Shown: one piece after another, positions 1 to 10,599 of the stretch
Numbering within the stretch: position 1 is the stretch's first letter
How the letters are laid out: every line of letters begins with the position of its first letter
Origin: Bicyclus anynana
Taxonomy: Eukaryota; Arthropoda; Insecta; Lepidoptera; Nymphalidae
Direction of reading: 5' to 3'
Assembly: GCF_947172395.1 (NCBI RefSeq)
Contig: NC_069100.1
Coordinates: forward strand, 11,374,109 to 11,438,108
Length of the DNA: 64,000 bases
The notes under the pieces: model-generated
Database searches by the model: none
Told to the model about the DNA's origin: nothing
What the model saw: only the letters and a program-made list of their open reading frames with translations
Made by a program: the position numbers and the translations under genes

Positions 1-98
1 AAATTGTTCCATTCGTCATAACTGGTGAGTGTGTTAGAAAAGTTTTGAGTTTATGACTTTAGTTTTGTAGCAAAACAATGCATTAAATTTTATTAGAA

Positions 99-150
99 AC
101 TAGCTGACCCGACAGACGTTGTCCTGCCCAATTCACTTTCTTTAAATTTA
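99..150 (+). mobile_element. Helitron-like end fragment
   Basis: actagctgacccgacagacg ttgtcctgcccaattcac, a short end sequence familiar from insect repeats. Nothing more of it is clear. Confidence 0.35.
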
Positions 151-1390
151 TTCGAAGTGACTATCCATACAAAATTATTTATGTTTTCGAGATTTTGATA
201 AAAATATTCAAATCCATCAAGCCTTTTTTAAGTTTTAGCTTTACAAACACTAATATACAGAGTAGACGATTCAATAGACATTATATCCTGACATTTTATA
301 CCTGTACATATATTACAAAACATTAATACTATATAAACTGAACTATCAACTCAGCTGTTGAAAATTTCCATTTTTCAAAATATAGTAAAAAGTCGCTTGG
401 CATACATCTTCGTTGTCATGTGATAACTACTAACGGCCATTAGCCAATATTCACTAGCTATGCCAAATATGAATTTTAATTTTAATTTTTTGATTTAACA
501 TTGACGCATGTTAGTTGACATAATATACGAGATTGAGGTTATATGTAACAAATTTCATTCGGTGATATCATACCCTTCGTGGATATTATACAGTAGGTAG
601 ATGACATTTCTCATTTGATGTTAATACTGACAAAGTTAATATATTTAGTTCGAAACTGTATCGAAACCATGATTTGATATGTTTTATTTACTTTATAACT
701 AAAGTAAAAGATATCTACAACTATGAGGAACGTATGCACGCTTTTGTGTTTGACAAATCCCGTGTTAACCATTTTCCATGATAATAAGCCCCATGTGATA
801 ATCCTTGGTATTATCTATTCTAAATTTCAGCCTAATTAGTTCCGTAGTAGCGATATGAGCGAAAGTTTTAGTGTATGTGTGTGTAATGAGAAGGACTCAT
901 TACACACACACACACTAAAACTTCGCCATCATAATATTAGTGTGAAGAAAGATAACATGTATGAAGAAAGGTAACATGTATGTATGTAGGTAGGTAGGTA
1001 TGTTGTCCACTAACAACAATAATAATTAAAGAAGGAGCTTGTTTACTCCCAACCCTACTTACAGGGATAAAGACTTATTTTATTCCTTTATTTGGTGTAT
1101 CCCAATATTTAATGATTCATAGTAACACACGCTACCGAGGCATTTCTAGATACATCCTAGTTACACAATAAAAAGAAATCAAGTAGGTAAATTAGGTATT
1201 TGTCACTGACTAAAATTTCCCCTTAACGAAAAGAAATGCGTTAGAAAGTGTTCCCAAAGTGGATCGGAATCCGTTGGTGCTGTTATTATTCAGAGCGCGT
1301 GCTACACATCCTTGCCATGGCCTGCTACGTTTGGCACAACTTGAAACATTTGGAATGCACTACTTTACTATACTATATATACTTTACATA
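150..1390. other. Gene-free AT-rich spacer
   Basis: No gene seen. A Helitron-like scrap (atttcagcctaattagttcc gtagtagcg) lies near 827-856, the hairpin at 864 follows, and a (GTAG)n run lies near 980-1002. Confidence 0.5.
864..922. repeat. Near-perfect hairpin, 27-bp arms
   Basis: agttttagtgtatgtgtgtg taatgag, five-base loop, then ctcattacacacacacacac taaaact; one mismatch. Confidence 0.9.
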
Positions 1391-1393
1391 GTT

Positions 1394-1597
1394 CGAAGAG
1401 CCGATGGACGTTGGGGTCCCAAAGTGCTGGAACGGCGACCCCACACTAGTAAGCGCAGTGTTGGCAAACCCCCCATCAGGTGGACTAACGACATCAAGCG
1501 AGTCGCTGGGAGTCGCTGGATGCAGGTGGCTCAGTATCGTGATGTTTGGAAGTCCCTACAAAAGGCCTACGTCCTGCAGTGGACGTCCATCGGCTGA
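1394..1597 (+). pseudogene. RTE-type LINE reverse transcriptase C-terminus, fragment
   Basis: In-frame residues read RRADGRWGPKVLERRP..., GKPPIRWTNDIKRVAGSRWM, QVAQYRDVWKSLQKAYVLQW and TSIG-stop. This is the conserved C-terminal end of endonuclease-reverse transcriptases of lepidopteran RTE-like LINEs. The 5' part is missing, as usual for truncated LINE copies. Confidence 0.8.
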
Positions 1598-1653
1598 TAT
1601 GATGACTATACTACAACTATTTACTCAGGACATTTACTCAGGACTGTATTTAT

Positions 1654-1787
1654 AGTGTTTTTCAGATAGCATGGGTACAGTGACAGCTCGTTCCACTCTT
1701 GAAAGTTTGCTGCGATTCACGATAAAAGTACGTATTATGAAAGTCATAAGGCAACTGTCATCGTACCCATGATATCTGAAAAACACT
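1654..1787. mobile_element. Small inverted-repeat element K, copy 1
   Basis: Ends agtgtttttcagatagcatg ggta and tacccatgatatctgaaaaa cact are inverted repeats of about 33 bp including gtgacag/ctgtca. No coding capacity. A relative lies at 57885. Confidence 0.75.
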
Positions 1788-1898
1788 TTAACCTTTAAAT
1801 GGCCCCTAGATCATTATAATCAATCGACGAACGTCCACTGATGAACCAGTCAGGCTGGCTAGGTCTCTTGTAAGAATTTTCAAAACCCACGATCACAG

Positions 1899-2352
1899 CC
1901 TCTAGGTATCATCATGAGCAACCCATATTCGGCTCACTTTATAAAGTGTCAATTCTTTGTATTGAAACCAGCGTACCCAGGGGCGTGGCCTAAATGGCTG
2001 TTTAATATTTTTTATTAAACAGCCATTTAGGCCTTTAGAGTATTATTTAGGAATATTATTTATTCCTTTTGTCACAGAACAAAACAAGACTGCTAGTGCA
2101 TGCGCGTACACGCTTGCGTTGTTCCGCACACCCGGGTGTACGCGGGCCACGCCCCCTTGCTACTTCTATTGCTAAAAGCGTTAGCTTTTAGCGTTGTCTG
2201 CTCTGTGGTTGAGACTCGTGTTCCGAATGACAGGAGTTTGGCTTTAGTCCACCACGTTGGCCAAATGCGAATTGGCAGATTTAACACACATAGACACGTA
2301 GAGAATTAATTGAATTTCTTAAAAAGCACATGACTGAAAAGTTGGAGGTTTA
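1899..2352 (-). mobile_element. SINE-B, minus, split by later sequence
   Basis: 1899-1937 carries the tail (gtatcatcatgagcaaccca tattcggctcac) and 2238-2352 the middle (ggctttagtccaccacgttg, ttggcagatttaacacacat, actgaaaagttggaggt). The 300 bp between include a perfect hairpin (1987-2033). Confidence 0.55.
1987..2033. repeat. Perfect hairpin, 21-bp arms
   Basis: ggcctaaatggctgtttaat a, short T loop, then its exact complement ending taggcc. Confidence 0.9.
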
Positions 2353-2433
2353 AAATTTGACTCCCATTTCACATTTATGTTTTGTCGTTACTTTTTGTAA
2401 AGATTGTTGTTTAATAATTTATATTTATTAAAA

Positions 2434-2620
2434 GCAGACGTCACGCGGTTTCACTCGCGTAGTTATCGTTCTAGTAAGAATACGGGGGTAAAATATATAT
2501 AGCCTTGAGCACCCGCGGACAGTGTAACTTCCCAACAGTGAAATAATTTTTTAAACCGGTTCAGAAGTTTCGGAGCCTATTCAATGCAAATAAACAAATA
2601 TTTCCTCAACTGAACATTTT
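2434..2620. mobile_element. Helitron-like fragment
   Basis: gcagacgtcacgcggtttca ctcgcgtag followed by ttcagaagtttcggagccta ttcaatgcaaa. The same order occurs at 14169-14345, including cttcccaacagtga. Confidence 0.55.
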
Positions 2621-2807
2621 GCCATACTAAAACGGAAAAAAATAGCCTGGTTTTTTTTAAACAATCGATCGAGTGTTCTTAATATTAGTTTACAAGTTCA
2701 AGGGTATCATCGGTTTTAATTTTGGTTTATTTACAAATATCTCAAGTGGTGACATCATTCAATAGCAATAGCTACACTAATACTACAATAAAATAATCTT
2801 TTTAACA

Positions 2808-3002
2808 AAAATGGAACTGACTTCAAAGGCGTATTTCAGTTATTTTGATTTTGAGACAAAATTACTAAAACGATTTTCATGAAGAAATTAAATGGGACCA
2901 ATCTGGAAGTATTATCTTTCAAACAAAAAAAAAACAAAATTGGTTAATTATGAAGTTTTGAGGTAAAAACACGAGAACCTCCTCCTTTTTTTGAAGCCGG
3001 TA
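2808..3002 (+). repeat. Dispersed repeat P (tgacttcaaa ... gaacctcc)
   Basis: gaactgacttcaaaggcgt at the left and gagaacctcctcc tttttttgaagccggt at the right. Relatives lie at 4196-4380, 7136-7200, 8045-8200 and 8868-8892. Confidence 0.45.
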
Positions 3003-4195
3003 CATACAGTGGGGAACAGGTAGTACCACTTAACGTCAGGTGACATGTATGCTAACCACTATTGCAGCTATAAAAATCATCAAACTAATTAAAACACCGA
3101 CCACACACACACAGTCGATAAAAAAGCCCGCAATCGGTGGAGTACCAGTAAAAACAAAAGTCACTTTCACCACAAAAATGACATCACACTCAAAGTCCAC
3201 ATCCGTTTCGGAATTGCATCTTCGCCGCAAAATTGCGAGAAAGTGAATGAGCATCGATTATTATTTGAGCTTTCCGTTAATGTTTACGATTTTTTTTGAC
3301 CACCAATGTCGTTTAAATCGAAAAATTATTTCCCATAATAATCGGACTGCTTCAAGCTAATTCAGTATCTTTGAATTTGACTTAAACGAAATTGAGATTC
3401 TAAGTAACAAATGTCACACAGTAAATAAATGACATTTTGTCAATTGACTTGATGTTTATTTTAATATAGTCAGGGATCTATAGAACATTTTTTTACAACT
3501 GATTACTATCAAGTTAATTTTTCGTGAGTAGCGTCATCTCGATGAGAAGATCAACTTTTTTATTTACGAAAATTCTTGATTCTGGTAGCTAAGTTACCAG
3601 GAAATAAAAATTTCTGAGCGTCGTAACGAGATAATGTACTACACAATTTGTAGGACATTGAGGATGTTAAGTTGTATAACTATTAATTAAGCAACAGTAA
3701 AAAAAAACAGCTGGTGAGTAACGACTTTTAATAACCTCGTTATTGATAAAAATTGGGAAGAGGGTAGTTTATCATTGATACATGCAATATTAACTCGTTC
3801 CGACAAATCATACGGTTCAATAAATCATACGGCTCAGTAAACCATACGGTTTACGTGTAAGTAAATAATCACTTCCTTTATACACAGCATTCAAAACTTT
3901 CCAAGCATCTCACTGCCATTACAATACCAACATCTCTTTTACATTATCACTTCTGGAGATATTGATTCTCTTCCATACAATAGCAGGTAGTATGTCTTTA
4001 TGGGAAACGTATGTATGAATGAAACTTCACTTACAATACGTGTGTAATCACTTCATACGTGCTCAGCGTGGTAACTTCTTTTGTTCTTGAAATTGGGTTA
4101 GTGGGTTGCTCTTTTTTATTTATTGACAAATTAACGCTTGATATTGAACTTATCTGATGTTAACTGATTTGGAACGAGTACAGTTTGTTCACTTT
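3003..4195. other. Gene-free AT-rich spacer
   Basis: Apart from the tandem repeat at 3803, nothing is recognised. Short ORFs at 3036-3254 on both strands overlap each other and have no domain features. Confidence 0.5.
3803..3853 (+). repeat. Short tandem repeat, three units of about 18 bp
   Basis: aaatcatacggttcaataaa tcatacggctcagtaaacca tacggttt: the core tcatacgg or ccatacgg is repeated three times. Confidence 0.75.
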
Positions 4196-4695
4196 TTAAC
4201 CGACTTTTGAAAAAGGTGGGTCTTTTCCTATTTTTTTTGTATTATTTTTTTACGTTTTACCGATTACAAGAAAACGCTTGGACCGATTTGGATTTTTTGT
4301 TTTAAATTAAATAGGTTCTTTCCCGTCGGTCATCAGGCCAAGATCTAATAATGACATCGTATTTAAATCAAGTTGAATTTAGTTTTTAATTTTTTCCCTC
4401 GGGAATCTTGGATTTTTACGGAATAAAAAGTAGCTATGTGTTAATCCAGACTATAATCTATTTCTACTACATATTTCAGATGATTCGGTTCAGTAGCCGA
4501 GGCATGAATGAGTAACAAACATTCATACCACCAAAATCATCAGGTTTTCGCAAAACTCGGGAATCCGTGGATTTTTTCGGGATAAAAGTAGCCTATATAT
4601 TAATCCAGATAATCTATTTCCATTCCAAATTTCAGCCAAATCGCTTTAGTAGTAGCGGCATTAAAGAGTAACAAACATCCAAATAAACATACATC
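4196..4695. mobile_element. Repeat P copy followed by two Helitron-like pieces
   Basis: 4196-4380: taaccgacttttgaaaaagg, gaccgatttggattttttg. 4420-4535 and 4560-4690: two related segments, ataaaaagtagctatgtgtt aatccag and ataaaagtagcctatatatt aatccag, each followed by attccaaatttcagccaaat-like sequence and gagtaacaaaca. Confidence 0.55.
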
Positions 4696-4881
4696 TTTTA
4701 TTGCTGTATTTGACTGAAGAGTTACAGTTTTTTTACTGCATATCGAAATACAGAATGTTATTACCACGCAGCATCTAAGCAATTTGCGGAACCATTGTAA
4801 CCACCTGCCGAGACAAAGTTAATATAACATAAAAATTAAACACTATCGAGGATTATAGGAGGAGGAGCAAAGTAAATATCA

Positions 4882-5502
4882 TCATGGGCAACCCATATTC
4901 GGCTCACTGCTGAGGACAATTCTCCTCTCAGAATGAGAGGGGATAGGCCTTTAGTACACCACGCTGGGCAAATGCGAATTAGCAGACTTCAAACACGTAG
5001 AGAATTAAAAAAATTCCCAGGTATGCAAGTTTCCTCACGATGTTTTTCCTTAACCGTACATGACACGTGCCGTGATAGTCGTGTCGGAGGTGATCGGAGA
5101 CAGAGGTGATATTCGACCTCTGTCTCCAATACCCGAGGGTTTGAGTTCGAATCTGGAGCATGCACCTCCAACTTATCAGTTGTGTGCATTTTAATAAATT
5201 AAATATCACGTGTCTCAAACGGTGAAGGAAAAACATCGTGAGGAAACCTGCATTGTGAATCCACCAGTGAATTTTATAGTGGTGGACGATTGGCCTAACC
5301 CCTCTGATTCTGAGAGGAGACTCGAGCTCAGCAGTGACCCCACCCGAATATGGGCTTATGATGATAATATGACACGTAATATTTAATTTCTTTAAATGCA
5401 CATAACTGAAAAGTTTAAGGTGCATGCCCCGGACCGGATTCAAACCTATGCCCTCCGAATCGAAGATAATCATATCCACTGGGCTATCACGAATCACATA
5501 AG
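4882..5502. mobile_element. Cluster of three SINE-B pieces in alternating orientation
   Basis: 4882-5068 is minus-oriented, 5068-5365 plus-oriented with a tRNA-like head (gccgtgatagtcgtgtcgg, ggtttgagttcgaatctgg), and 5370-5502 minus-oriented ending in ctgggctatcacg. The pieces were joined by nested insertion or rearrangement. A 176-codon ORF across them on the minus strand is an artefact. Confidence 0.75.
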
Positions 5503-5825
5503 TAGACATGATATACCTTAACCTTCCTCAACAAAGTGCGCCGCGTTATGAAAATGATACAATTGGCTGTAAGATGCAGTTTTATGCGGAAGCGACACTT
5601 GCCAAGTAGAGCGTACCGGGAAAGCCACGCATACCGCTCGGCCGATGAGCTGGCTCTAACTTGGCTGATATTGTCACACTGTCTATTATAACACGAGTGT
5701 AATAAGAGATGACAGTATTCTATAAGGAGGTTTTCATTATAATTTAATACTGCGAATTTTAATTCGTCTCCATCTCTCTCTGTATAACACACTCCTATAG
5801 ACATAGACGAAATCGAAACTAACTA

Positions 5826-6052
5826 TTTTTTTTTATTCTTTAAAAGTTAGCCCTTGACTACAATCTCACCTGATGGTAAGTGATGATGCAGTCTAAGATG
5901 GAAGCGGGCTAACTTGTTAGGAGGAGGATGAAAATCCACACCCCTTTTCGGTTTCTACACGACATCGTACTGGAACGCTAAATCGCTTAGCAGTACGTCT
6001 TTGTCGTTAGGGTGGTAACTAGCCACGGCTGAAGCCTCCCACCAGCCAAAAT
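5826..6052 (-). mobile_element. SINE-A, tRNA head missing
   Basis: Body of the family: agttagcccttgactacaat, gaagcgggctaacttgttag, and ggtggtaactagccacggc, with a T-rich start (A-rich tail on minus). It stops at ccaccagcc, before the tRNA-like head seen in the copy at 32488. Confidence 0.75.
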
Positions 6053-6161
6053 GAAAAAATGAAACAAAATGAAATCGTCACAGAACTAAATAATTCTAAT
6101 TCAAAATTAATTTATTTCAGGGTCAAAGTTAAACGTCAAGTTATATTTTTAGTATTTTTTC

Positions 6162-6265
6162 AAGTTACACTTTATTATTGAGAAAGAATACAATGGTAAC
6201 TTAAGCTAACTTATCCTAATAAAGCTACCATGCCCACGTGGTATATTGGCATGTTGCTCAGAATA
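6162..6265 (-). mobile_element. LINE 3' end (QRGNAASI family), minus strand
   Basis: The plus strand has tttattattgagaaagaatacaat... ggtaacttaagctaacttatcc, the reverse complement of the tail at 17755-17945. Confidence 0.6.
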
Positions 6266-7343
6266 CAACGAAGATAAAAAGCAGTAATAAGGTCTAAATT
6301 GGAGCGCGCTAGTTTTGCATTGCAACGTATTGGGTTTGAGCTCTAAATTCCTTTACCTTAAAATACAGAAGTCTGATTAAATTGTAATTATATCATTTGG
6401 AGGCAAGGAATCGTCTATCATCAATACATATAATAAAATTGAAAAAAAATAAAATAAAATTGAAGTGTCAGTTCAAGAGAACTGTGTTTTCTCAAGTGTT
6501 TATATGTCTGTCTGTCTTTTTCTTTGTCCGGGATAATCTTTGTAACGGTTGGAGCAGGACCAATTTTAACAGGACTTTGATTGGACAATAGAGGAGATTA
6601 TGGAACGACATACAGGCTAGTTTTTTATCCAAAAAAAATCATGGTTTCGGGGGGATTTGCGAAAAAAAGTATGTAAGTATAGTAAAAGAAGTAAGTAAGT
6701 ATAATAATAAATTGGTTTTATTTAAAGAACAATTTTATTTTCATTAAGATTAAGCGAAAAATGTATCCAAAAAAACAATTCCATTTAAAACATAGTCACG
6801 GATGTCAGCTAGTATATAAAGGTAACAAGTCCAGAGATCGGATTCCAGTTTCTAAAGTTGGATTAAAAAAAAACTTAAACAGTATCACAGTGAGACAAAA
6901 AACTGGAAGTGCAGTAATGTTTTTACGTAACGGACTGGGAATGAGCAAATGTTCGCGCGTTTAACGGTAACATCGAGTTGGCAGTGAACTCCGTAGGATC
7001 ATGATCGCCTGGTACTTCTTACAAGGAGCGGGTTTTAAAAAATAAGGTTTTTTTACATTTTTTTGTAAATATCTTTAACAACAGATGTACGTGACTTTGT
7101 TCGCGTAAGCTTAAAGATAAAAAATTTTAATAAAAAAAATACAACCGACTTCAAAACCACAGAAAAGATATTACAACCAGTAGTTGGACTTCATACTAGA
7201 GGTCGAAACGCGAGCTATACCTACGCTCCTTGAACATGGGGTGATCGTAGGGTGAAGACAGTCGCGACTGTGCCGCGGTGACGAACGAACGCACGGTGTA
7301 TTAACAGAGTAAAGTGTTTTAATAGTATTAGATTTTTTTAATT
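6266..7343. other. Gene-free spacer upstream of the THAP exon
   Basis: AT-rich with homopolymer runs. The last 200 bp before 7344 are less AT-rich (gcgactgtgccgcggtgacg) and could include a promoter and leader for the THAP exon. Confidence 0.4.
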
Positions 7344-7457
7344 ATGACCAGTAGGAAATACTGTGCCGTTTTTGGATGCATGAATTCAAAATTATCCCAT
7401 CCAGAGATAACTTTTTTTAAGTTACCTGGAAACTCTGAAAGGTTAACTTTAAAATAA
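7344..7457 (+). CDS. THAP zinc-finger exon (partial gene or transposase remnant)
   Basis: ATG at 7344 opens 37 codons, MTSRKYCAVFGCMNSKLSHP then EITFFKLPGNSERLTLK. The start fits a THAP domain: C-x4-C (KYCAVFGCMNS) followed by the FFKLP motif. THAP domains bind DNA through a C2CH zinc site and are found in P-element transposases and in insect THAP genes. The ORF stops early, but a donor (AAAG|gttaac, near 7440) and an acceptor (tttatctccag, ending near 7528) could join it to RIKVGIWISK, which supplies the expected tryptophan. No further exon was recognised. It may be the first exon of a host gene, or a remnant of a THAP-type DNA transposon. Confidence 0.55.
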   Translation: MTSRKYCAVFGCMNSKLSHPEITFFKLPGNSERLTLK

Positions 7458-7784
7458 ATTTACTTATTAGTAGGTAGGTACATAATCTTGTATTTTTTAA
7501 TGGATAAGGTATTTCCTTTTATCTCCAGAATAAAGGTAGGTATCTGGATTAGTAAATAAAGTGAATAGAGTAAAGGAAAGTGATTGACACGATTGAAATA
7601 TGTAGCTATACGCGGTTCATGAATCACGATACAGTAGGTACGATAAGCTTGTATTAAAACCTCGACTGCTTGTACAATGTATTGTGTGACTGTGCTCGGA
7701 TCATTTGTGTTTTGTTACCCGACTGCGGCGAAGCCCAAAGGAGGAGTATGTGTTTGAATGTTATGACTTGTTGTTGTATGCGGG

Positions 7785-7905
7785 CGACGGGAGGAAAGGA
7801 CTGCGCGGGTGTGAAGTCGTACGCGCTGGGCATCGTTACCCCCCTCCCGGACCGCGCCGACCTTCGGGAGTGTTACGAACAAATTTGCCAAGCACACATA
7901 CTGAT
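7785..7905 (+). repeat. GC-rich repeat I, copy 1
   Basis: gcgggcgacgggaggaaagg, actgcgcgggtgtgaagtcg, ccttcgggagtgttacgaac. High GC in an AT-rich setting. Other copies: 17138 (minus), 23868, and a short end at 28885. Confidence 0.7.
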
Positions 7906-9034
7906 AAATGATATGTCATTAGACTCGTCTAGATAGGCCGAGTGTCACTGGGTAACTTAGTTCTTAAAAAATCAAAATGGCGGATTTTATGCACTTTAAT
8001 GTGCAAGCTCATAAAACTTTTGCTCAGCTTGGCATTGGTGACAAGAATTTTAACCGACTTCCAAAAAGAATCGTATCGTATTTACAGCGATATTTCCGTC
8101 ATTTGTAAACCGTTTCTTTTTTGTTTGGATGAATATTCTTTCAGGTTAGTCCCATTTTTTTCATGTCAGGATCTGATAATGGCATCCTAGAGAAATCTAG
8201 GGGAACTATCGTATCGTAGGGACAATTAGTGCGTTTGTTCATTGTTTCATTATCTATTTTAAATCACTACAATTTCATGAAGGTATTTATCTTTTTTTTT
8301 ATTTGTTCACGTAGTGTGGAGGTAATACCTAGATGGCATCACCGAAATAAATATGTTTAAGAATACGACCAATCCTTCAAGATCATTGACGTAGTATCAG
8401 CCTTAATTAAATCAACCAATCAAAAAACACGCATTTTTATTTATCACTTCCCATTTTACTACAATTTACAAAGTATTTTATTTGTTTATATAAAAAAAGT
8501 TTATTTACAATCACAAAACTAAGTGGAAACACAAAGTTAGCAAATGTAATTAAATTGCTGCATGCGGGCAGCCCTATGACATGTTTACGTACCGCGCGGC
8601 TGTAGGTATTTATTTCAAAAATACGGCCGAGTTATTATACTGCTTGTAATATCTTTACTGTGTCAAAACCTAAAAACGTACCCACTAAACTAAAAAGCGA
8701 AAAATAACATCATAATATGTTCTACCTGCTGATCAGTATGAAGGCGGTGTTAAGCCGGTGATGTATTAATTCAAGATATGTGAGAATATCTTATAGATGT
8801 AGATTTTGCAGACAGTGTTGTTTCATGTGGTTCTATCAGAAATGGCTTAAATTAAGACAACAATTGAGAACCTCCTTTTTGAAGTCGATTAAAAACGGTA
8901 TAACATACAATGAGTTAATTAATAATAATACTGTTTGTTGTAAGATAGTATTTAGTTATTTCTCTCATTTATTCATTTATTTATTTTTTTTAAGAATATT
9001 AATAAAATACATAACGCTATTACACATTTAAGTG
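7906..9034. other. Gene-free spacer
   Basis: Holds traces of repeat P (aaccgacttccaaaaagaat near 8050; gagaacctcctttttgaag near 8868). No coding signal. Confidence 0.45.
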
Positions 9035-9118
9035 CCCAAGCAACCTGTGGTCAGGGCTCCAGAGTGAGAAACCTCCTCACAATACGCGCTGTCTCAAGAA
9101 TCAATGCCTTCTGTAACC
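9035..9118 (+). repeat. Repeat N, copy 1
   Basis: agtgcccaagcaacctgtgg tcagggctccagagtgagaa, shared with 24390. Both are preceded by ttatttctctcatttatt. Confidence 0.55.
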
Positions 9119-9280
9119 GACCCTTGATACTTTTTCTTTTCAGCCTTAACCAGATTATCGTCTTGGAGTGGGTCGTCAAAAATTTGAACAAATTTATTTT
9201 GTTTCCACATTCCACTCCAAATTTTTAAGTTACTTTAAAAATCGAATTTTATTATTACTATTACTTTATTTCCGCGCGGC

Positions 9281-9409
9281 AGACCGCACGCTCGTTGGAG
9301 AGACGATATTGAAGAGGTCGCACGCAGGTCGTACATGGACGAGGCTGCAGACAGAGAGCGTTGGGTCATGATGGAGGAGGCCTTAACCCGAAAATGGGTA
9401 CCCAAATAG
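9281..9409 (+). pseudogene. LINE reverse transcriptase C-terminus, fragment
   Basis: Frame 3 of this stretch reads RPHARWRDDIEEVARRSYMD and EAADRERWVMMEEALTRKW, then VPK and TAG. Same family type as the other RTE-like tails here. The following 150 bp, to about 9560 (taataatcaac... aataaacggctaattatt), look like its 3' UTR. Confidence 0.75.
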
Positions 9410-9559
9410 AAGAACTACAATAATCAACCTACAATAAATATTTATTATTTTAGAATTAAGTTTTGTTAATTTAAGTTAGTTTTAAGTTCTTTATCCTTTT
9501 TAATTGTTTGTATTATATTATTTTGTGGGATTTGGGAATAAACGGCTAATTATTATTAC

Positions 9560-10399
9560 TTTATTTCATGAGTTTTAGATAAAGTAGAGTATGAAACGTG
9601 CAATAACTTGGCATTAAACCACTCGTCTGCTTAAGTGACCCTAATTAGGCAATCATTTCATAATCTACTATTTTAATATCCTATGATAACTTTAAATATA
9701 TTCCGTAAAGTTTTAAAGTATCTCTAATACCTACAGCAAATTTTTGACTACTTGGGACTAGTTTAAATAAATATTCTCCAAAAACTAAATAAATATCTAT
9801 AATATGTTAAGGTCAAATAACCTTTTGAAGTTTCATATGTATAACAAAAATATTTGAGTGTTTACTGAGATAGTTAAACAATTTCTACAAACAGTATTAA
9901 TAGCCTGTCTTTGGACAAAAAACGCACCATCATGTAGGTATATTTACAAAACGAAAGTTGATACAGCCTCAATTGGTTAACTTCAAATACCTATGTGGGT
10001 TTTGTCGTCCATAATTATAATTAAACATTACAATTAGAATTTATATTCAATGTACAATAAATTGAACATAAATGCCAAATATATAAAAGATAGTACTAAA
10101 TATTTTTATTAATTTTCATAGCTTTGTTTGTTCGCTATGATCTCCGAAACAGTAAATGTCGTTTTTTATTACATTTAAACAGATGTTAATGATGAATACG
10201 ACTCCTGCATTGAGACATGAGAGTACTACGAGTATAGTACTCGTAGTACTCATGTCTTCTCAACTTCTTTACAACAAAAAACAACAAAAAAAAACTAGAA
10301 ATTGTTACCATAATACTTTTTTTTACACCGAGACACGGTATCAAAACTAACACTAGACCAAAGTTAATTATCTAATAGTGCTTACCAAGTTATCTGTAC
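9560..10399. other. Gene-free AT-rich spacer
   Basis: Nothing recognised except the hairpin at 10213. Confidence 0.5.
10213..10257. repeat. Hairpin with 20-bp arms
   Basis: agacatgagagtactacgag ta versus tactcgtagtactcatgtct; one extra GA in the left arm. Confidence 0.85.
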
Positions 10400-10597
10400 C
10401 TTTTCTACTAATATTATGAAAAAGTAAAGTTTATGATATTTTATGGAGTAATCTCTGTATCTACCGAACCGATTTTGAGAATTATTTTACCACTAGAAAG
10501 CTACATTATTTTTAAGTAATATAGGCAAAATTTTGTCCCCGTATTCTTATGGAAACGGAAACTACGCAGGTGATACCGCGGGACGTCAGCTAGTACG
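10400..10597 (+). mobile_element. Helitron-like element, short
   Basis: Begins ctaatattatgaaaaagtaa agttt, includes gtaatctctgtatctaccga accgatttt, and ends gcgggacgtcagctagta. The same order occurs at 27085 and 52075. Confidence 0.6.
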
Positions 10598-10599
10598 TT

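Noticed and set aside
4979..5509. 176-codon minus-strand ORF
   Set aside because: It lies entirely in SINE-B pieces of alternating orientation and has no domain.
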